From: Sorangium cellulosum
Lineage (GTDB): Bacteria; Myxococcota_A; Polyangia; Polyangiales; Polyangiaceae
Assembly: GCF_002950945.1 (NCBI RefSeq)
Contig: NZ_CP012673.1
Location: 9,934,501-9,998,500 of the forward strand
Reading direction: 5' to 3'
Length of the DNA: 64,000 bases
Part shown: piece after piece, positions 6,582 to 14,658 of the stretch
Layout of the letters: each line of letters starts with the position of its first letter
Numbering within the stretch: the stretch's first letter is position 1
Made by a program: the position numbers and the translations under genes
The notes under the pieces: generated by a model
What the model saw: the letters and a program-made list of their open reading frames with translations, nothing else
Told to the model about the DNA's origin: nothing
Database searches by the model: none

Positions 6582-8896
6582 GCGTCGCCGGGCGCCACCA
6601 GGAGGATCGCGTACCCGCGATCGGGCGCGCCACCCAGGATGAGCACGCTCGCGAGGGCTCCGCTCGCGAGCGCCGCGACGGCCGCCGCAGCAGCGAAGCC
6701 GCCGGCCCCTTCGTGCTCCCCGGCGCGCGACGCCAGCGTGGAGCGCGGCACCTCGGCCCACGGCGACCCGTGCAAACAAGCGACGATGCGCTCCTCCTGC
6801 CGCCCGATGAACACGGCGGCCGGCGCCGGGGCGTCGCGGGGCGCGCGCGGGGCCCGGTCCGCCGCAGGTCGGACCGGCGCGGGCACCGGCGCGCCCGCGA
6901 GCATCCCGACGCCGTCGCCGCGCCACGAGCTCCACCACGCCACCTCCGCCACCGGGCGCGCCCCGCGCTCGCGCACCGCCGCGCCGCTCTCGAAGAGCAG
7001 CACGGAGGCGCCCTCGCTGCGCGCGCCGGAGCTGACGACCTCCGAGCAGATCGGCCCGAGGCAGCGCTCGATCATGGGGCTCGCCTCCTCGACGCTGCCG
7101 GCGGCGATCGCCTCCCCTTCCCCGGCCGTGATCAGCTCGATGGCCGTGACCATCGCCGCCTCCGCGGTCGCCCCGAGATCGGCCATGGCGAACACCGGCC
7201 CGCGGAGGCCCAGGTAGATCGACGCGTGCCCGACCGGCGACGACGGGACCAGGTTCGGAAAGTCGGCGGGGCTCGCGTACTTCGCCCCCTTGTCGTAGAT
7301 GCGCCGCATGTACGCCGTCGAGGCGTCGACGCTCCCGAAGGAAGCGCCGACGATGGCCCCTGGGAAAAGGCGGCTCGGGGCGACGTCGGCGGATGAGGCG
7401 CTCGCGCTCGCGCCGGCGTCGATCTGCGCCGCCCCCCCGAGCCCGGCGTCCGCGATCGCCGTCAGGATGGCGGCCGTCGTCAGCCGGCCCGCGCGGTCGA
7501 GCCGCCGGGCGCGCGCGAGGTCGAGGTGCGCGCCCGTGTTGAAGGGGATGGGCCCCTCCGCCGGAGGAGGTCCCGGCTCGAGGTAGGCCGCGCCGCCGCG
7601 AGACGAGAGGACGCCGAGCGGACCGATCGTCGCTGCCGCGGTCACGACGACCGAGCGCCGCGACGGCGCGCTGCCGGCGCCGAGCGGCGGCGCGAAGCGA
7701 TCGGGCTGCGCGAACACGAGCACGCTGTCCGTTCCGCCGAAGCCGAAGGAGTTCGACATCGCCGCCCGGATGGGCGCCTCGCGCGCCTCCGTCAGGTGCA
7801 GGAGCCGGCACTCCGGGTCGACCTCCTCGAGGCCGCCCGTCGGCGGCATCACGCCGCGCGCGATGGCGAGCGCGGTGATCGCTGCCTCGATCGCGCCCGC
7901 CGCGCCGAGCGTGTGCCCGATCTGGCCCTTGGACGACGAGACGGCGATGCGCTCCACCTCGGCGCCGAGGCAGGCGCGCAGGGCGGCGCTCTCCATGACG
8001 TCGTTCAGGGGCGTCGCGGTGCCGTGCGCGTTCACGTAGTCGAGGTCGGAGGGCGCGAGCGCCGCGCACCGCAGGGCGTCGCGCATGACGCGCGCGGCGG
8101 TGCGCCCCTCGCGCTCGGGGTTGGTGATGTGGTGCGCCTCGGCGCCGGTCGCCCAGCCGCGGAGCTCGACGATCGGCTCCGCGCCGCGCGCGCGAGCGGC
8201 GTCTTCCGACTCGAGGAGCAGGAACGCCGCGGCCTCGCCGAGGTTCAGCCCGGCGCGCCGTCGGTCGAACGGGCGGCACGGGTCCGGATCCACGGCGGCG
8301 AGCGCGCCGAACCCGGTGTACGTCAGCCGGCAGAGGCCATCCGCGCCGCCGGCGAGGACGCAGCTGGACAGGCCGGCCCGGAGCCAGGCCGCGGCGAGCA
8401 AGATGGCGTTCGCGCCGCTGGAGCAGGCGCTGCAGATGCTCCTCACCCGGCGGAACGGGCCGACGGCGGCGCGGACGTGGTCGGCCGTCGACGAGAGCGG
8501 ATGCGAGAGCATGCGCTTCAGCGGCGCGATCGCGCTGGGATCGTGCGACAGCCAGGCGAGGAGCTCCTCGGTCTCGAACATCCCGGCGGTCGTCCCGCCC
8601 ACCACGAGGTCCACCGGCCTCGCCCCGGGGTCGACGCCTGCGTGCGCGAGCGCCTCGCGGGCCGCGAGCACGGCCATCGCGTCGGTTCGCGACCACCCTT
8701 CCGCCTCGCCCGGCGGCGCCACCTCCTCGGGGGAGAGGCCGCGCACCTCCGCGGCGATGCGCGCGCGTGTCCCCGGGATCTCGAACAGCGAGAGCGGCGC
8801 GAAGGCCCGATCTCCCGCGATGAGCCGGTCCATCGTCGCCATCGCCCCGCGCCCGAGAGGCGAGACGACCCCGACGCCCGTCACCCAGATTCGCAC
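6578..8896 (-). CDS. Ketosynthase fused to a Cys-less KS/CLF-like domain (larger copy)
   Basis: The 772-residue protein carries a complete N-terminal KAS II-type domain: Cys158 in ICSACSSGAN, His291 in NAHGTATPLND, Lys323 and His328 in SSKGQIGHTLGAAG, and the closing SNSFGFGGTD loop. From about residue 400 a second, full-length KS-like domain follows (VVVTAAATIGPLG, GAIVGASFGSVDAS). At its nucleophile position it reads GPVFAMADLGATAEAAM, with no Cys, as in KS-beta/CLF subunits. KS and CLF are normally separate polypeptides in type II systems; here they are joined. The start is the GTG at 8896, giving the standard VRIWVTGVGVVSPLG beginning; longer versions add a low-complexity Arg/Ser tail. 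The ACP gene lies 25 bases upstream. Confidence 0.87.
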   Translation of the reverse strand: MRIWVTGVGVVSPLGRGAMATMDRLIAGDRAFAPLSLFEIPGTRARIAAEVRGLSPEEVAPPGEAEGWSRTDAMAVLAAREALAHAGVDPGARPVDLVVGGTTAGMFETEELLAWLSHDPSAIAPLKRMLSHPLSSTADHVRAAVGPFRRVRSICSACSSGANAILLAAAWLRAGLSSCVLAGGADGLCRLTYTGFGALAAVDPDPCRPFDRRRAGLNLGEAAAFLLLESEDAARARGAEPIVELRGWATGAEAHHITNPEREGRTAARVMRDALRCAALAPSDLDYVNAHGTATPLNDVMESAALRACLGAEVERIAVSSSKGQIGHTLGAAGAIEAAITALAIARGVMPPTGGLEEVDPECRLLHLTEAREAPIRAAMSNSFGFGGTDSVLVFAQPDRFAPPLGAGSAPSRRSVVVTAAATIGPLGVLSSRGGAAYLEPGPPPAEGPIPFNTGAHLDLARARRLDRAGRLTTAAILTAIADAGLGGAAQIDAGASASASSADVAPSRLFPGAIVGASFGSVDASTAYMRRIYDKGAKYASPADFPNLVPSSPVGHASIYLGLRGPVFAMADLGATAEAAMVTAIELITAGEGEAIAAGSVEEASPMIERCLGPICSEVVSSGARSEGASVLLFESGAAVRERGARPVAEVAWWSSWRGDGVGMLAGAPVPAPVRPAADRAPRAPRDAPAPAAVFIGRQEERIVACLHGSPWAEVPRSTLASRAGEHEGAGGFAAAAAVAALASGALASVLILGGAPDRGYAILLVAPGDA

Positions 8897-8921
8897 GCTC
8901 GAACGGCTCTCTGCAGCGCGA

Positions 8922-9188
8922 TCACGCCGCCGCGGTCGTCTTGACGATGTGGGCGACGAGCGCATCCACCGACGCGAAGATCGGCCTCGCCTCGTCCCCT
9001 TCCGGGATGCGGACGCCGAAGCGCTCCTCCACGCTCATGGCGAGCTGAAGCGCGTCCAGCGAATCGAGGCCCAGCCCTTCGCCGAACAGCGGCGCGGCGT
9101 CGTCGATGTCGGCCGGCGTCTTCCCCTCGAGGTTGAGCTCCTCGACCATGAGTTCTTTCAACTTCTGCCGCACGTCCTGCGCGTTCAT
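8922..9188 (-). CDS. Acyl carrier protein
   Basis: The 88-residue acidic protein has the standard four-helix ACP layout and the phosphopantetheine site GLGLDSLDALQLA, with Ser43 as the attachment residue. It would carry intermediates as thioesters for the adjoining KS proteins. The ATG at 9188 gives the usual short N-terminus; an in-frame extension upstream lacks conserved character. It is the first gene of the minus-strand KS cluster and is divergent from the crotonase, whose start is 86 bases away, so this gap should hold back-to-back promoters. It differs from a housekeeping AcpP in having PEGDEARPIFASVDALVAHI instead of the typical AcpP helix IV region. Confidence 0.9.
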   Translation of the reverse strand: MNAQDVRQKLKELMVEELNLEGKTPADIDDAAPLFGEGLGLDSLDALQLAMSVEERFGVRIPEGDEARPIFASVDALVAHIVKTTAAA

Positions 9189-9273
9189 GAGCACGTCCCT
9201 GCGGGGTAGCACAATTCCGCGCCTTTCTACCAGAGGGCCGCACTTTTGTCTGTCGGTTTGGTAAATGAGCCCC

Positions 9274-10065
9274 ATGGCTCTCGTCGACTACGCCACCTCT
9301 GCCGGCGTCGCGCTGCTGACGCTCAATGACCCGCCCGTCAACGGCTACACCCACGAGATGATGAAGGACCTCGACGCAGCCATCCTCGAGGCCCGCTTCG
9401 ACAACGATGTACATGTCATCGTCATCACCGGACATGGCGAAAAGTTCTTCTGCGCCGGAGCGAACATCAGCATGCTCCGCGAGTCGGATCCGACGTTCAA
9501 ATACTACTTCTGCCTCCACGCGAATGAGACGTTGAGCCGCCTCGAGCACACGCCGAAGCTCTGCATTGCGGCGCTGAACGGCCACACTGTAGGGGGCGGG
9601 CTCGAGATCGCGATGGCGTGCGATCTCCGGATCGCCCGCAAGGGCGCCGGCAAGATCGGCCTCCCCGAGATCGCGCTCGGGGTGCTGCCAGGGACAGGCG
9701 GGACCCAGCGGCTGGCCAGGCTCATCGGGAAGTCCCGGGCCATCCAGCTGATGTGCGAGGGACAGACGTTCGATTTCGAGACGGCGCTCTCGTACGGCCT
9801 GGTCAACGACGTCTGGGAGACCACATCCCACGACGAGTTCATGGACCGGATCCTCGCCTACGGTCACACGTTCACGCTTCCGGACCGCGCAGCGCTGGCG
9901 GTCGGACGCATCAAGCGCGCCGTGCAGACAGGTTTCGAGGTAGGCCTTGAACAGGGGCTCGCCCTGGAGCGTGAACTTCAGGCGGAGCTGTTCGCGTCCG
10001 AGGACGCCCGCGAGGGGCTCGCCGCCTACATGGAGAAGCGAAAGCCGATCTTTCAGGGCAAATGA
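9274..10065 (+). CDS. Enoyl-CoA hydratase/isomerase (crotonase) family protein
   Basis: The 263-residue protein has all crotonase landmarks: the oxyanion-hole segment FFCAGANISM, and NGHTVGGGLEIAMACDLRIA and LPEIALGVLPGTGGTQRL, which supply both glutamates used by enoyl-CoA hydratases (E in GGGLE and in LPE). It therefore probably hydrates or isomerises an acyl-CoA double bond in the cytoplasm. An ATG at 9265 would add three residues. It is divergent from the ACP gene; whether it belongs to that pathway or to fatty-acid degradation cannot be told. It stands alone, with 270 bases to the next gene. Confidence 0.88.
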   Translation: MALVDYATSAGVALLTLNDPPVNGYTHEMMKDLDAAILEARFDNDVHVIVITGHGEKFFCAGANISMLRESDPTFKYYFCLHANETLSRLEHTPKLCIAALNGHTVGGGLEIAMACDLRIARKGAGKIGLPEIALGVLPGTGGTQRLARLIGKSRAIQLMCEGQTFDFETALSYGLVNDVWETTSHDEFMDRILAYGHTFTLPDRAALAVGRIKRAVQTGFEVGLEQGLALERELQAELFASEDAREGLAAYMEKRKPIFQGK

Positions 10066-10245
10066 GCGAGCTCTGCAGCGACAACGCTGCACCACGGCGT
10101 CCTCATTCTGCAGCGTGAGCGCCTGTCTGCGCGTAGTGCGGCCGGCTCGCACCCGGGCAACGTGCGCCCCACGGACCTGCCGAGCACGCGACAGCAGAGT
10201 TGGACGCCCTTCCCCATACACAGCCGGGGTACCCAGGACCACAAA

Positions 10246-10263
10246 TTGTAAATTAAATTACAA
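10246..10263. promoter_or_regulatory. AT-rich palindrome upstream of the ECF sigma gene
   Basis: Arms TTGTAA (10246-10251) and TTACAA (10258-10263) flank an all-A/T spacer, ATTAAA, in a chromosome of very high GC. It lies 72 bases upstream of the sigma-factor ATG. The strong local AT content and symmetry suggest an operator, a promoter element or a nucleoid-protein site. Nothing else in the gap 10066-10334 looks coding. Confidence 0.5.
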
Positions 10264-10334
10264 CTCTTGCCGTTGCTTGGCCGGCTGTTGGACGATTTTG
10301 AAATCAGCCGGCGCTGCTGCACGTAAGTTCAGGC

Positions 10335-11183
10335 ATGCAACAGCCTCTTGAGCACGCGCCGCATCTCGGGCGGCCCAGCTTCGAGACCGTGTACACCGTG
10401 GGCCTATCGTTCCTCCGTCAAGCGCTTCGCTGGCTGGGGGTGGCGGAGCGCGACGTCGACGACGTCCTGCAGGACGTCATGATCGCAGCCTACCATGCCC
10501 TCGATAGCTTCGATCCCGGGCGCGGCGCAGGCGAGGAGCGCTCCGCCCCGCGCCTCCCCGCGCACGAACCGGGCCCGGCTCAGGGCGCTCCACGCGCCGC
10601 GACGCCGCTCTGGGAGCCCCTGAAGCGCTGGCTGTTCGGGATCGCGTGGCGGCAAGCAGGCCACTACCGCGATCGCGCCTACCGCCGCCGAGAGGTGGCG
10701 GTAGGCGCTGGGACGAGCTGGCCGTTCGACCATGCCGACCCGGGCTTGAGCTCGGAGCAGCTGCTCGCGCGCGAGCAGAGCGGCCAGCTCGTCGGCCGGC
10801 TGCTCGGAGCGCTCGATCTCGATCGGCAGCACATCCTGATCCTGCACGACCTGCTCGAGGTCTCGATCGCCGACATCGCGCGCGACCTAATGGAGAAAGA
10901 GAACACGGTGCGCAACCGGCTCCGGCTCGCCCGGGAGGACTTCCGCGTGGCGGTGAAGCGCATGAACGCCGAGGAACGGCGCGCGCTCGGTGGCGCCCTG
11001 AGGCTCCCGGTCGCAGAGCGCTCCCGAGCGGTCGACGCAGAGGCGCTCATGAGCGCCGCACGGACCATCCCCGAGGTGCCCGACGCGACCCGGCGCCGGC
11101 TCTGGATCGCGGTGACACGCGCGACCCGCAGCGCGCACGCGGCCGGCTCCGGCACGCGAGCTCACGCAGCGCCGCCGCTGTGA
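10335..11183 (+). CDS. ECF-type RNA polymerase sigma factor
   Basis: The 282-residue protein has a sigma region 2 (LRWLGVAERDVDDVLQDVMIAA, with the acidic DVDDVLQDV core-binding helix) and region 4 (DRQHILILHDLLEVSIADIA, then MEKENTVRNRLRLAREDF), the helix-turn-helix for the -35 element. An unusual Pro/Ala/Arg-rich stretch of about 30 residues (after DSFDPGRGAG, up to PLWEPLKRW) interrupts region 2 between the core-binding helix and the helix around FGIAWRQAGHYRDRAYRRRE. A C-terminal tail of about 80 residues follows region 4. No anti-sigma gene adjoins it, so it is an orphan ECF factor. Its own promoter may involve the AT-rich palindrome just upstream. Confidence 0.85.
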   Translation: MQQPLEHAPHLGRPSFETVYTVGLSFLRQALRWLGVAERDVDDVLQDVMIAAYHALDSFDPGRGAGEERSAPRLPAHEPGPAQGAPRAATPLWEPLKRWLFGIAWRQAGHYRDRAYRRREVAVGAGTSWPFDHADPGLSSEQLLAREQSGQLVGRLLGALDLDRQHILILHDLLEVSIADIARDLMEKENTVRNRLRLAREDFRVAVKRMNAEERRALGGALRLPVAERSRAVDAEALMSAARTIPEVPDATRRRLWIAVTRATRSAHAAGSGTRAHAAPPL

Positions 11184-11249
11184 CCCCCCTCCCGCCCACA
11201 CTCGGCGCGCGGGCACCGCCCGAAGCAGGCGGCGCACGAAAGGATGGGC

Positions 11250-12794
11250 TCAGTGATCCAGCATCCTGCCGTAGTGCTCGGCGATCGCAGTCCCGCCGAG
11301 GCGGGAGAAGAAGGACGAGTAGCAGATCCAGATCGCCAGCCCGTTCATGTCGTCGAACATCGGCGGCAGGTACGGCGGCGGACGGACGATCCCATCGGTC
11401 ACGTGCGCATACAGGATCGGCACGTCCTCGTGCGCGACCTTCCCCACGAAGAGGAACGGGATGAGCATCGCCCGATCGTGCTGAATGGCGGCGCGCATGA
11501 ATGCGTAATTGAGGACGATCCCCTTGCAGTAGCAGGCGTCCTTCGTGAACGGCGCCCCACCCTCGAGCAGGCCTCCGCGGAAGACGCGCCGGGCATTCTG
11601 GAAGCACTCTTCCTCTTCGTAGCCCTCGGTGCGGTACCACTCGAACACGTCGAGGAACGACGCCCCATCCTCCGCCTTGTCCACCGCGAGGATGCGGTCG
11701 TTCAGCTTCTTCGCTCGGCGTGGAGTGCTCCTGAAGGTGAGGATCTCGACGAGGACCGCGAGCCCTTCCTGGACCGCCGTGGTGCGCGGCGGCCCCTTGG
11801 CCAGCCACCGCGCCACCGGCTGAGCCTGCCCGTTCAGGCTGGTCGCGACGTGGACCCACCCCTCATGCGCCTCGAGGATGTCGACGTCGCTCCTGGAGAA
11901 CATCGCGCCGCTCCGGATCTTCACGTAGTCGCTGCCAGCGGCGGCGTCCGCCAGGAGCGAGTCGTCCACCTGCACCCGGATCGACGCGCCGCCGAAGAAG
12001 CGGTCGAAGCGGGCATTCAGCTCGATCGCCGCCATCTCGGCCGTGATCTCGCGCTGCTGCGGCGGACCGAGCCGCTCGCCGCCGATCGCCGTCAGGAGGT
12101 CGTAGAGCACGAACCCCATGTCCCGCACGCTCGTCTTTCCGTCGGGCAGCTTGTCCTTCGGGGAGCCGTAGAGCTCGCGAGAGAGCGTGTAGAACGTCTT
12201 CGTGCCCCGCCCCATGAGCATGCGCACGACCTGCCGGTACTCGTCCGCGGTCGTGCGGAGGATCTGCCCGAGCCGGTCGCGCTTTCCGAGCTCCCGCTCG
12301 GCGTCGCGGAGGATCTCCTCGATCTCGCGCAGCTTGGCCTCCGGGTCGAACCCGAGATCCTCGGAGTAGCTCACCCTGGGCAGCTCGCGCTGCTTCGAGC
12401 GGAGGAACTGCTCTTCGACCTCCGCATCCCAGCGGAGCGCCTGAAGGATGCGGATCGGCCGCTGCGCGTCGAGCACACGCTGGGCGAGGCCCGCGAGGAT
12501 CTCCTTGTACGAGCGCCACGGCCCGGAGACCGGCGGGAGCGGCGCGCGCGGGATCGGCTCGTCGCGCAGGCTCAGCGACTCGAGCGGGGCCGACGGCGCT
12601 GCCCCGTTCTGCCCGCTGCCCTCGTGAGGGCCGCCTTGCCCCTCCGCCCCGGAGGCCTTCGTATCCCCCTCCGCCGCGCCGGCGCCGTTGCCGCGCAGGG
12701 CCTCCGCGGGTTCGCCCGCCGCGACCTCGCGCTGAGCCTCCCCGTCCGCTTCGTGCGCCTCCCTCCTCTCCCGGGCCCCAGAGCTCTGCACCAT
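11250..12794 (-). CDS. DUF1704 / MATCAP-like metallopeptidase (QEGLA motif protein)
   Basis: The 514-residue protein matches the family once called flavohemoglobin expression-modulating QEGLA motif (DUF1704), whose eukaryotic members include the tubulin tyrosine carboxypeptidase MATCAP. The zinc-binding HExxxH is seen at residues 310-315 (HEGWVH) and the following TTAVQEGLA supplies the third ligand glutamate near residue 343. The first 90 residues are acidic, Gly/Ala/Pro-rich and probably disordered; there is no signal peptide, so it is cytoplasmic. It faces away from the MoxR gene (129 bases between starts). The bacterial substrate is unknown; a carboxypeptidase-like reaction is inferred from family knowledge. 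Confidence 0.8.
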   Translation of the reverse strand: MVQSSGARERREAHEADGEAQREVAAGEPAEALRGNGAGAAEGDTKASGAEGQGGPHEGSGQNGAAPSAPLESLSLRDEPIPRAPLPPVSGPWRSYKEILAGLAQRVLDAQRPIRILQALRWDAEVEEQFLRSKQRELPRVSYSEDLGFDPEAKLREIEEILRDAERELGKRDRLGQILRTTADEYRQVVRMLMGRGTKTFYTLSRELYGSPKDKLPDGKTSVRDMGFVLYDLLTAIGGERLGPPQQREITAEMAAIELNARFDRFFGGASIRVQVDDSLLADAAAGSDYVKIRSGAMFSRSDVDILEAHEGWVHVATSLNGQAQPVARWLAKGPPRTTAVQEGLAVLVEILTFRSTPRRAKKLNDRILAVDKAEDGASFLDVFEWYRTEGYEEEECFQNARRVFRGGLLEGGAPFTKDACYCKGIVLNYAFMRAAIQHDRAMLIPFLFVGKVAHEDVPILYAHVTDGIVRPPPYLPPMFDDMNGLAIWICYSSFFSRLGGTAIAEHYGRMLDH

Positions 12795-12923
12795 GACCCT
12801 CGATTGCTAACACCGGCTCACCTGCCGGATCAAACCTCCCCCGAGCAGAACACCGCCGCGGAGAGCGCGGTGCTCGCCCGGTCCTTGTCGGCATCGCGGC
12901 CTCGGGGTACGAGCCCTGCCCCT

Positions 12924-13958
12924 ATGAGCGACGTGGAGCACAGGAAAGACGCCGCGCTGGCCGCCGACGAGGACTCGAGCTCCCTCTCGGACGCCGCGCT
13001 CCTCGAGCGCACCGCGGAGGGGGCCGGACGGCTCCGCTCGGCGATCGCGGCGGCGGTGGTCGGGCAGGACGAGGTCGTCGAGGCGATGCTGATCACGCTC
13101 GCCGCGCGCGGCCACGCGCTGCTCGTCGGCGTCCCGGGGCTCGCCAAGACGCTGCTCGTCTCGTCGCTCGCCAAGGCGCTCGACCTCAGCTTCGGGCGCG
13201 TCCAGTTCACGCCGGACCTGCTGCCCGCCGACATCACCGGCACCGACGTGCTGCACGAGCAGCACGGCTCCCGGAGCCTGCGCTTCCAGCCCGGGCCCAT
13301 CTTCCACAACCTCGTCCTCGCCGACGAGGTGAACCGGACTCCGCCGAAGACCCAGGCCGCGCTGCTCGAGGCGATGCAGGAGCGCAAGGTGACCGTCGGG
13401 ACCACCACGCACGCCCTCCCCGATCCCTTCCAGGTGTTCGCGACGCGAAACCCGATCGAGCAGGAGGGGACGTACCCCCTGCCCGAGGCGCAGCTCGATC
13501 GGTTCCTGCTTGAGATCCACGTGACGTACCCGAGCGAGGCCGAGGAGCGCGAGGTCGCGCGGCGGACGACGTCGGGCAAACCGCCTGCGATCGAGGCGGT
13601 GCTCAAGGCGGGAGAGGTGCGGGCGATCGGCCGCCTCATCCCGAGGATCCCGGTGACCGACGAGGCCGTGGATCTCGCGGTGCGCCTCACCAGGGCGACG
13701 CGGCCGGGGACGGAGCGCGCGGCGCAGGAGGTCCGGGACTACGTGCGCTACGGCGCAGGCCCGCGCGGCAGCCAGGCGCTCGTGATCGCCGCCAAGGCGC
13801 GCGCGGCGCTCCGCGGCGAAGCGGCCGCGGACGTGGACGACGTGAGGGCGCTGCTGATCCCCGCGCTGCGGCACCGGATCGTGCTCTCGTACCGCGCGGA
13901 AGCCGACGGCGTGCGCGACGTCGACGTGCTGAGCGCCGTCGAGCGATCGGTGCGCTGA
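12924..13958 (+). CDS. MoxR-family AAA+ ATPase
   Basis: The 344-residue protein begins with VVGQDEVVEAML and has Walker A GVPGLAKTLL, Walker B LVLADEVNRTPPKTQAALLEAMQE, sensor 1 FATRNPIEQEGTYPLPEAQLDRF and the C-terminal lid (GPRGSQALVIAAKARA). This is the standard MoxR layout; these act as chaperones, usually with von Willebrand A proteins. The start is the ATG at 12924; a long upstream extension in the same frame is antisense to the DUF1704 gene. The usual partners (DUF58, VWA proteins) are not adjacent in this window, so its client is unknown. A short tandem repeat lies after its stop. Confidence 0.9.
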   Translation: MSDVEHRKDAALAADEDSSSLSDAALLERTAEGAGRLRSAIAAAVVGQDEVVEAMLITLAARGHALLVGVPGLAKTLLVSSLAKALDLSFGRVQFTPDLLPADITGTDVLHEQHGSRSLRFQPGPIFHNLVLADEVNRTPPKTQAALLEAMQERKVTVGTTTHALPDPFQVFATRNPIEQEGTYPLPEAQLDRFLLEIHVTYPSEAEEREVARRTTSGKPPAIEAVLKAGEVRAIGRLIPRIPVTDEAVDLAVRLTRATRPGTERAAQEVRDYVRYGAGPRGSQALVIAAKARAALRGEAAADVDDVRALLIPALRHRIVLSYRAEADGVRDVDVLSAVERSVR

Positions 13959-13986
13959 GCGCCGCCCCGTCGAGCGCAGCGCGCGC

Positions 13987-14051
13987 CGATCGCCGCCGCG
14001 CACCGCGCGACGATCGCCGCCGCGCACCGCGCGACGATCACCACCACGCGA
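13987..14051. repeat. 24-bp tandem repeat between convergent genes
   Basis: Two perfect 24-base copies (13987-14010 and 14011-14034, beginning CGATCGCCGCCGCGCACC) are followed by a shortened third copy with G-to-A changes (14035-14051) and the start of a fourth, CGATCG. It fills the gap between the MoxR gene and sixA. It may be a minisatellite or contribute to 3' end formation. Confidence 0.8.
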
Positions 14052-14057
14052 CGATCG

Positions 14058-14579
14058 CTAGCGGGACCGAGGCGCCTGCTGCGGCGCCTCCTTCATGGGG
14101 TTGACCGCTTTCATGGCCTTCAGGTCGAGGGCGAAGCGACAGACCCCCGGCCCGCGCCCGTCCCAGCTCACCGCCACGACGCCGCTCTTCTTCAGGCCCG
14201 TCCAGCCGACATCGCCGAGCAGCGAGGTGACCAGGGTCGACAGGGACGGCTCGTGCCCCACGAGCGCGAGCGGCTGCGGCCCCTGATGCTGCGAGAGCAG
14301 CCGCAGCAGCTCGGCGGTGTCACGCGAAGGAGAGAGCTCGGCGACCACCGAGACCTCGTCCGTCAGCTCGGCGGCCTCCGCGAGGATCTCCGCGGTCTGC
14401 ACCGAGCGCACGAGGGGGCTCGTCCAGATCGCGGCGGGGCGTCGGTCCTTCTGCTTCGCGAGCCACCGGGCGACGCGACGGGTGACCTTGCGGCCCTTGC
14501 CAGTCAACCAGCGACCGGCGTCGCCCAGCTCAGGCGCGTCATCGACGGCCTGGCCGTGGCGAATGATGAGGATCTCCAT
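14058..14579 (-). CDS. sixA: SixA-type phosphohistidine phosphatase
   Basis: The 173-residue protein opens with IIRHGQAVDDAPELGDAGRWLTGKG, the RHG active site of the histidine phosphatase superfamily in its short SixA form. A second His lies in LALVGHEPSLSTL and Arg in SPLVRSVQTAEIL. SixA removes phosphate from phosphohistidine in phosphorelay or PTS proteins in the cytoplasm. Length and lack of inserts fit SixA rather than phosphoglycerate mutases. A C-terminal MKEAPQQAPRSR tail is extra. It is monocistronic and convergent with the MoxR gene. A second, different SixA-type gene follows recA. Confidence 0.87.
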   Translation of the reverse strand: MEILIIRHGQAVDDAPELGDAGRWLTGKGRKVTRRVARWLAKQKDRRPAAIWTSPLVRSVQTAEILAEAAELTDEVSVVAELSPSRDTAELLRLLSQHQGPQPLALVGHEPSLSTLVTSLLGDVGWTGLKKSGVVAVSWDGRGPGVCRFALDLKAMKAVNPMKEAPQQAPRSR

Positions 14580-14658
14580 GCGCAGACCTTAACCCGGTGA
14601 GCCGCCAGCAGGGGAGCGCCGCGCGCGCGGAACGAGCGGGAGCGCCGCCGCGCGCCCG

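Noticed and set aside
9265..9273. Start of the crotonase gene three codons earlier
   Set aside because: It cannot be excluded, but the ATG at 9274 gives the usual MALVDYATSAG beginning; no ribosome-binding site separates the two.
11244..12923. 560-residue N-terminal extension of the MoxR ATPase
   Set aside because: It is antisense to the DUF1704/MATCAP-like gene, while the conserved MoxR start fits the ATG at 12924.
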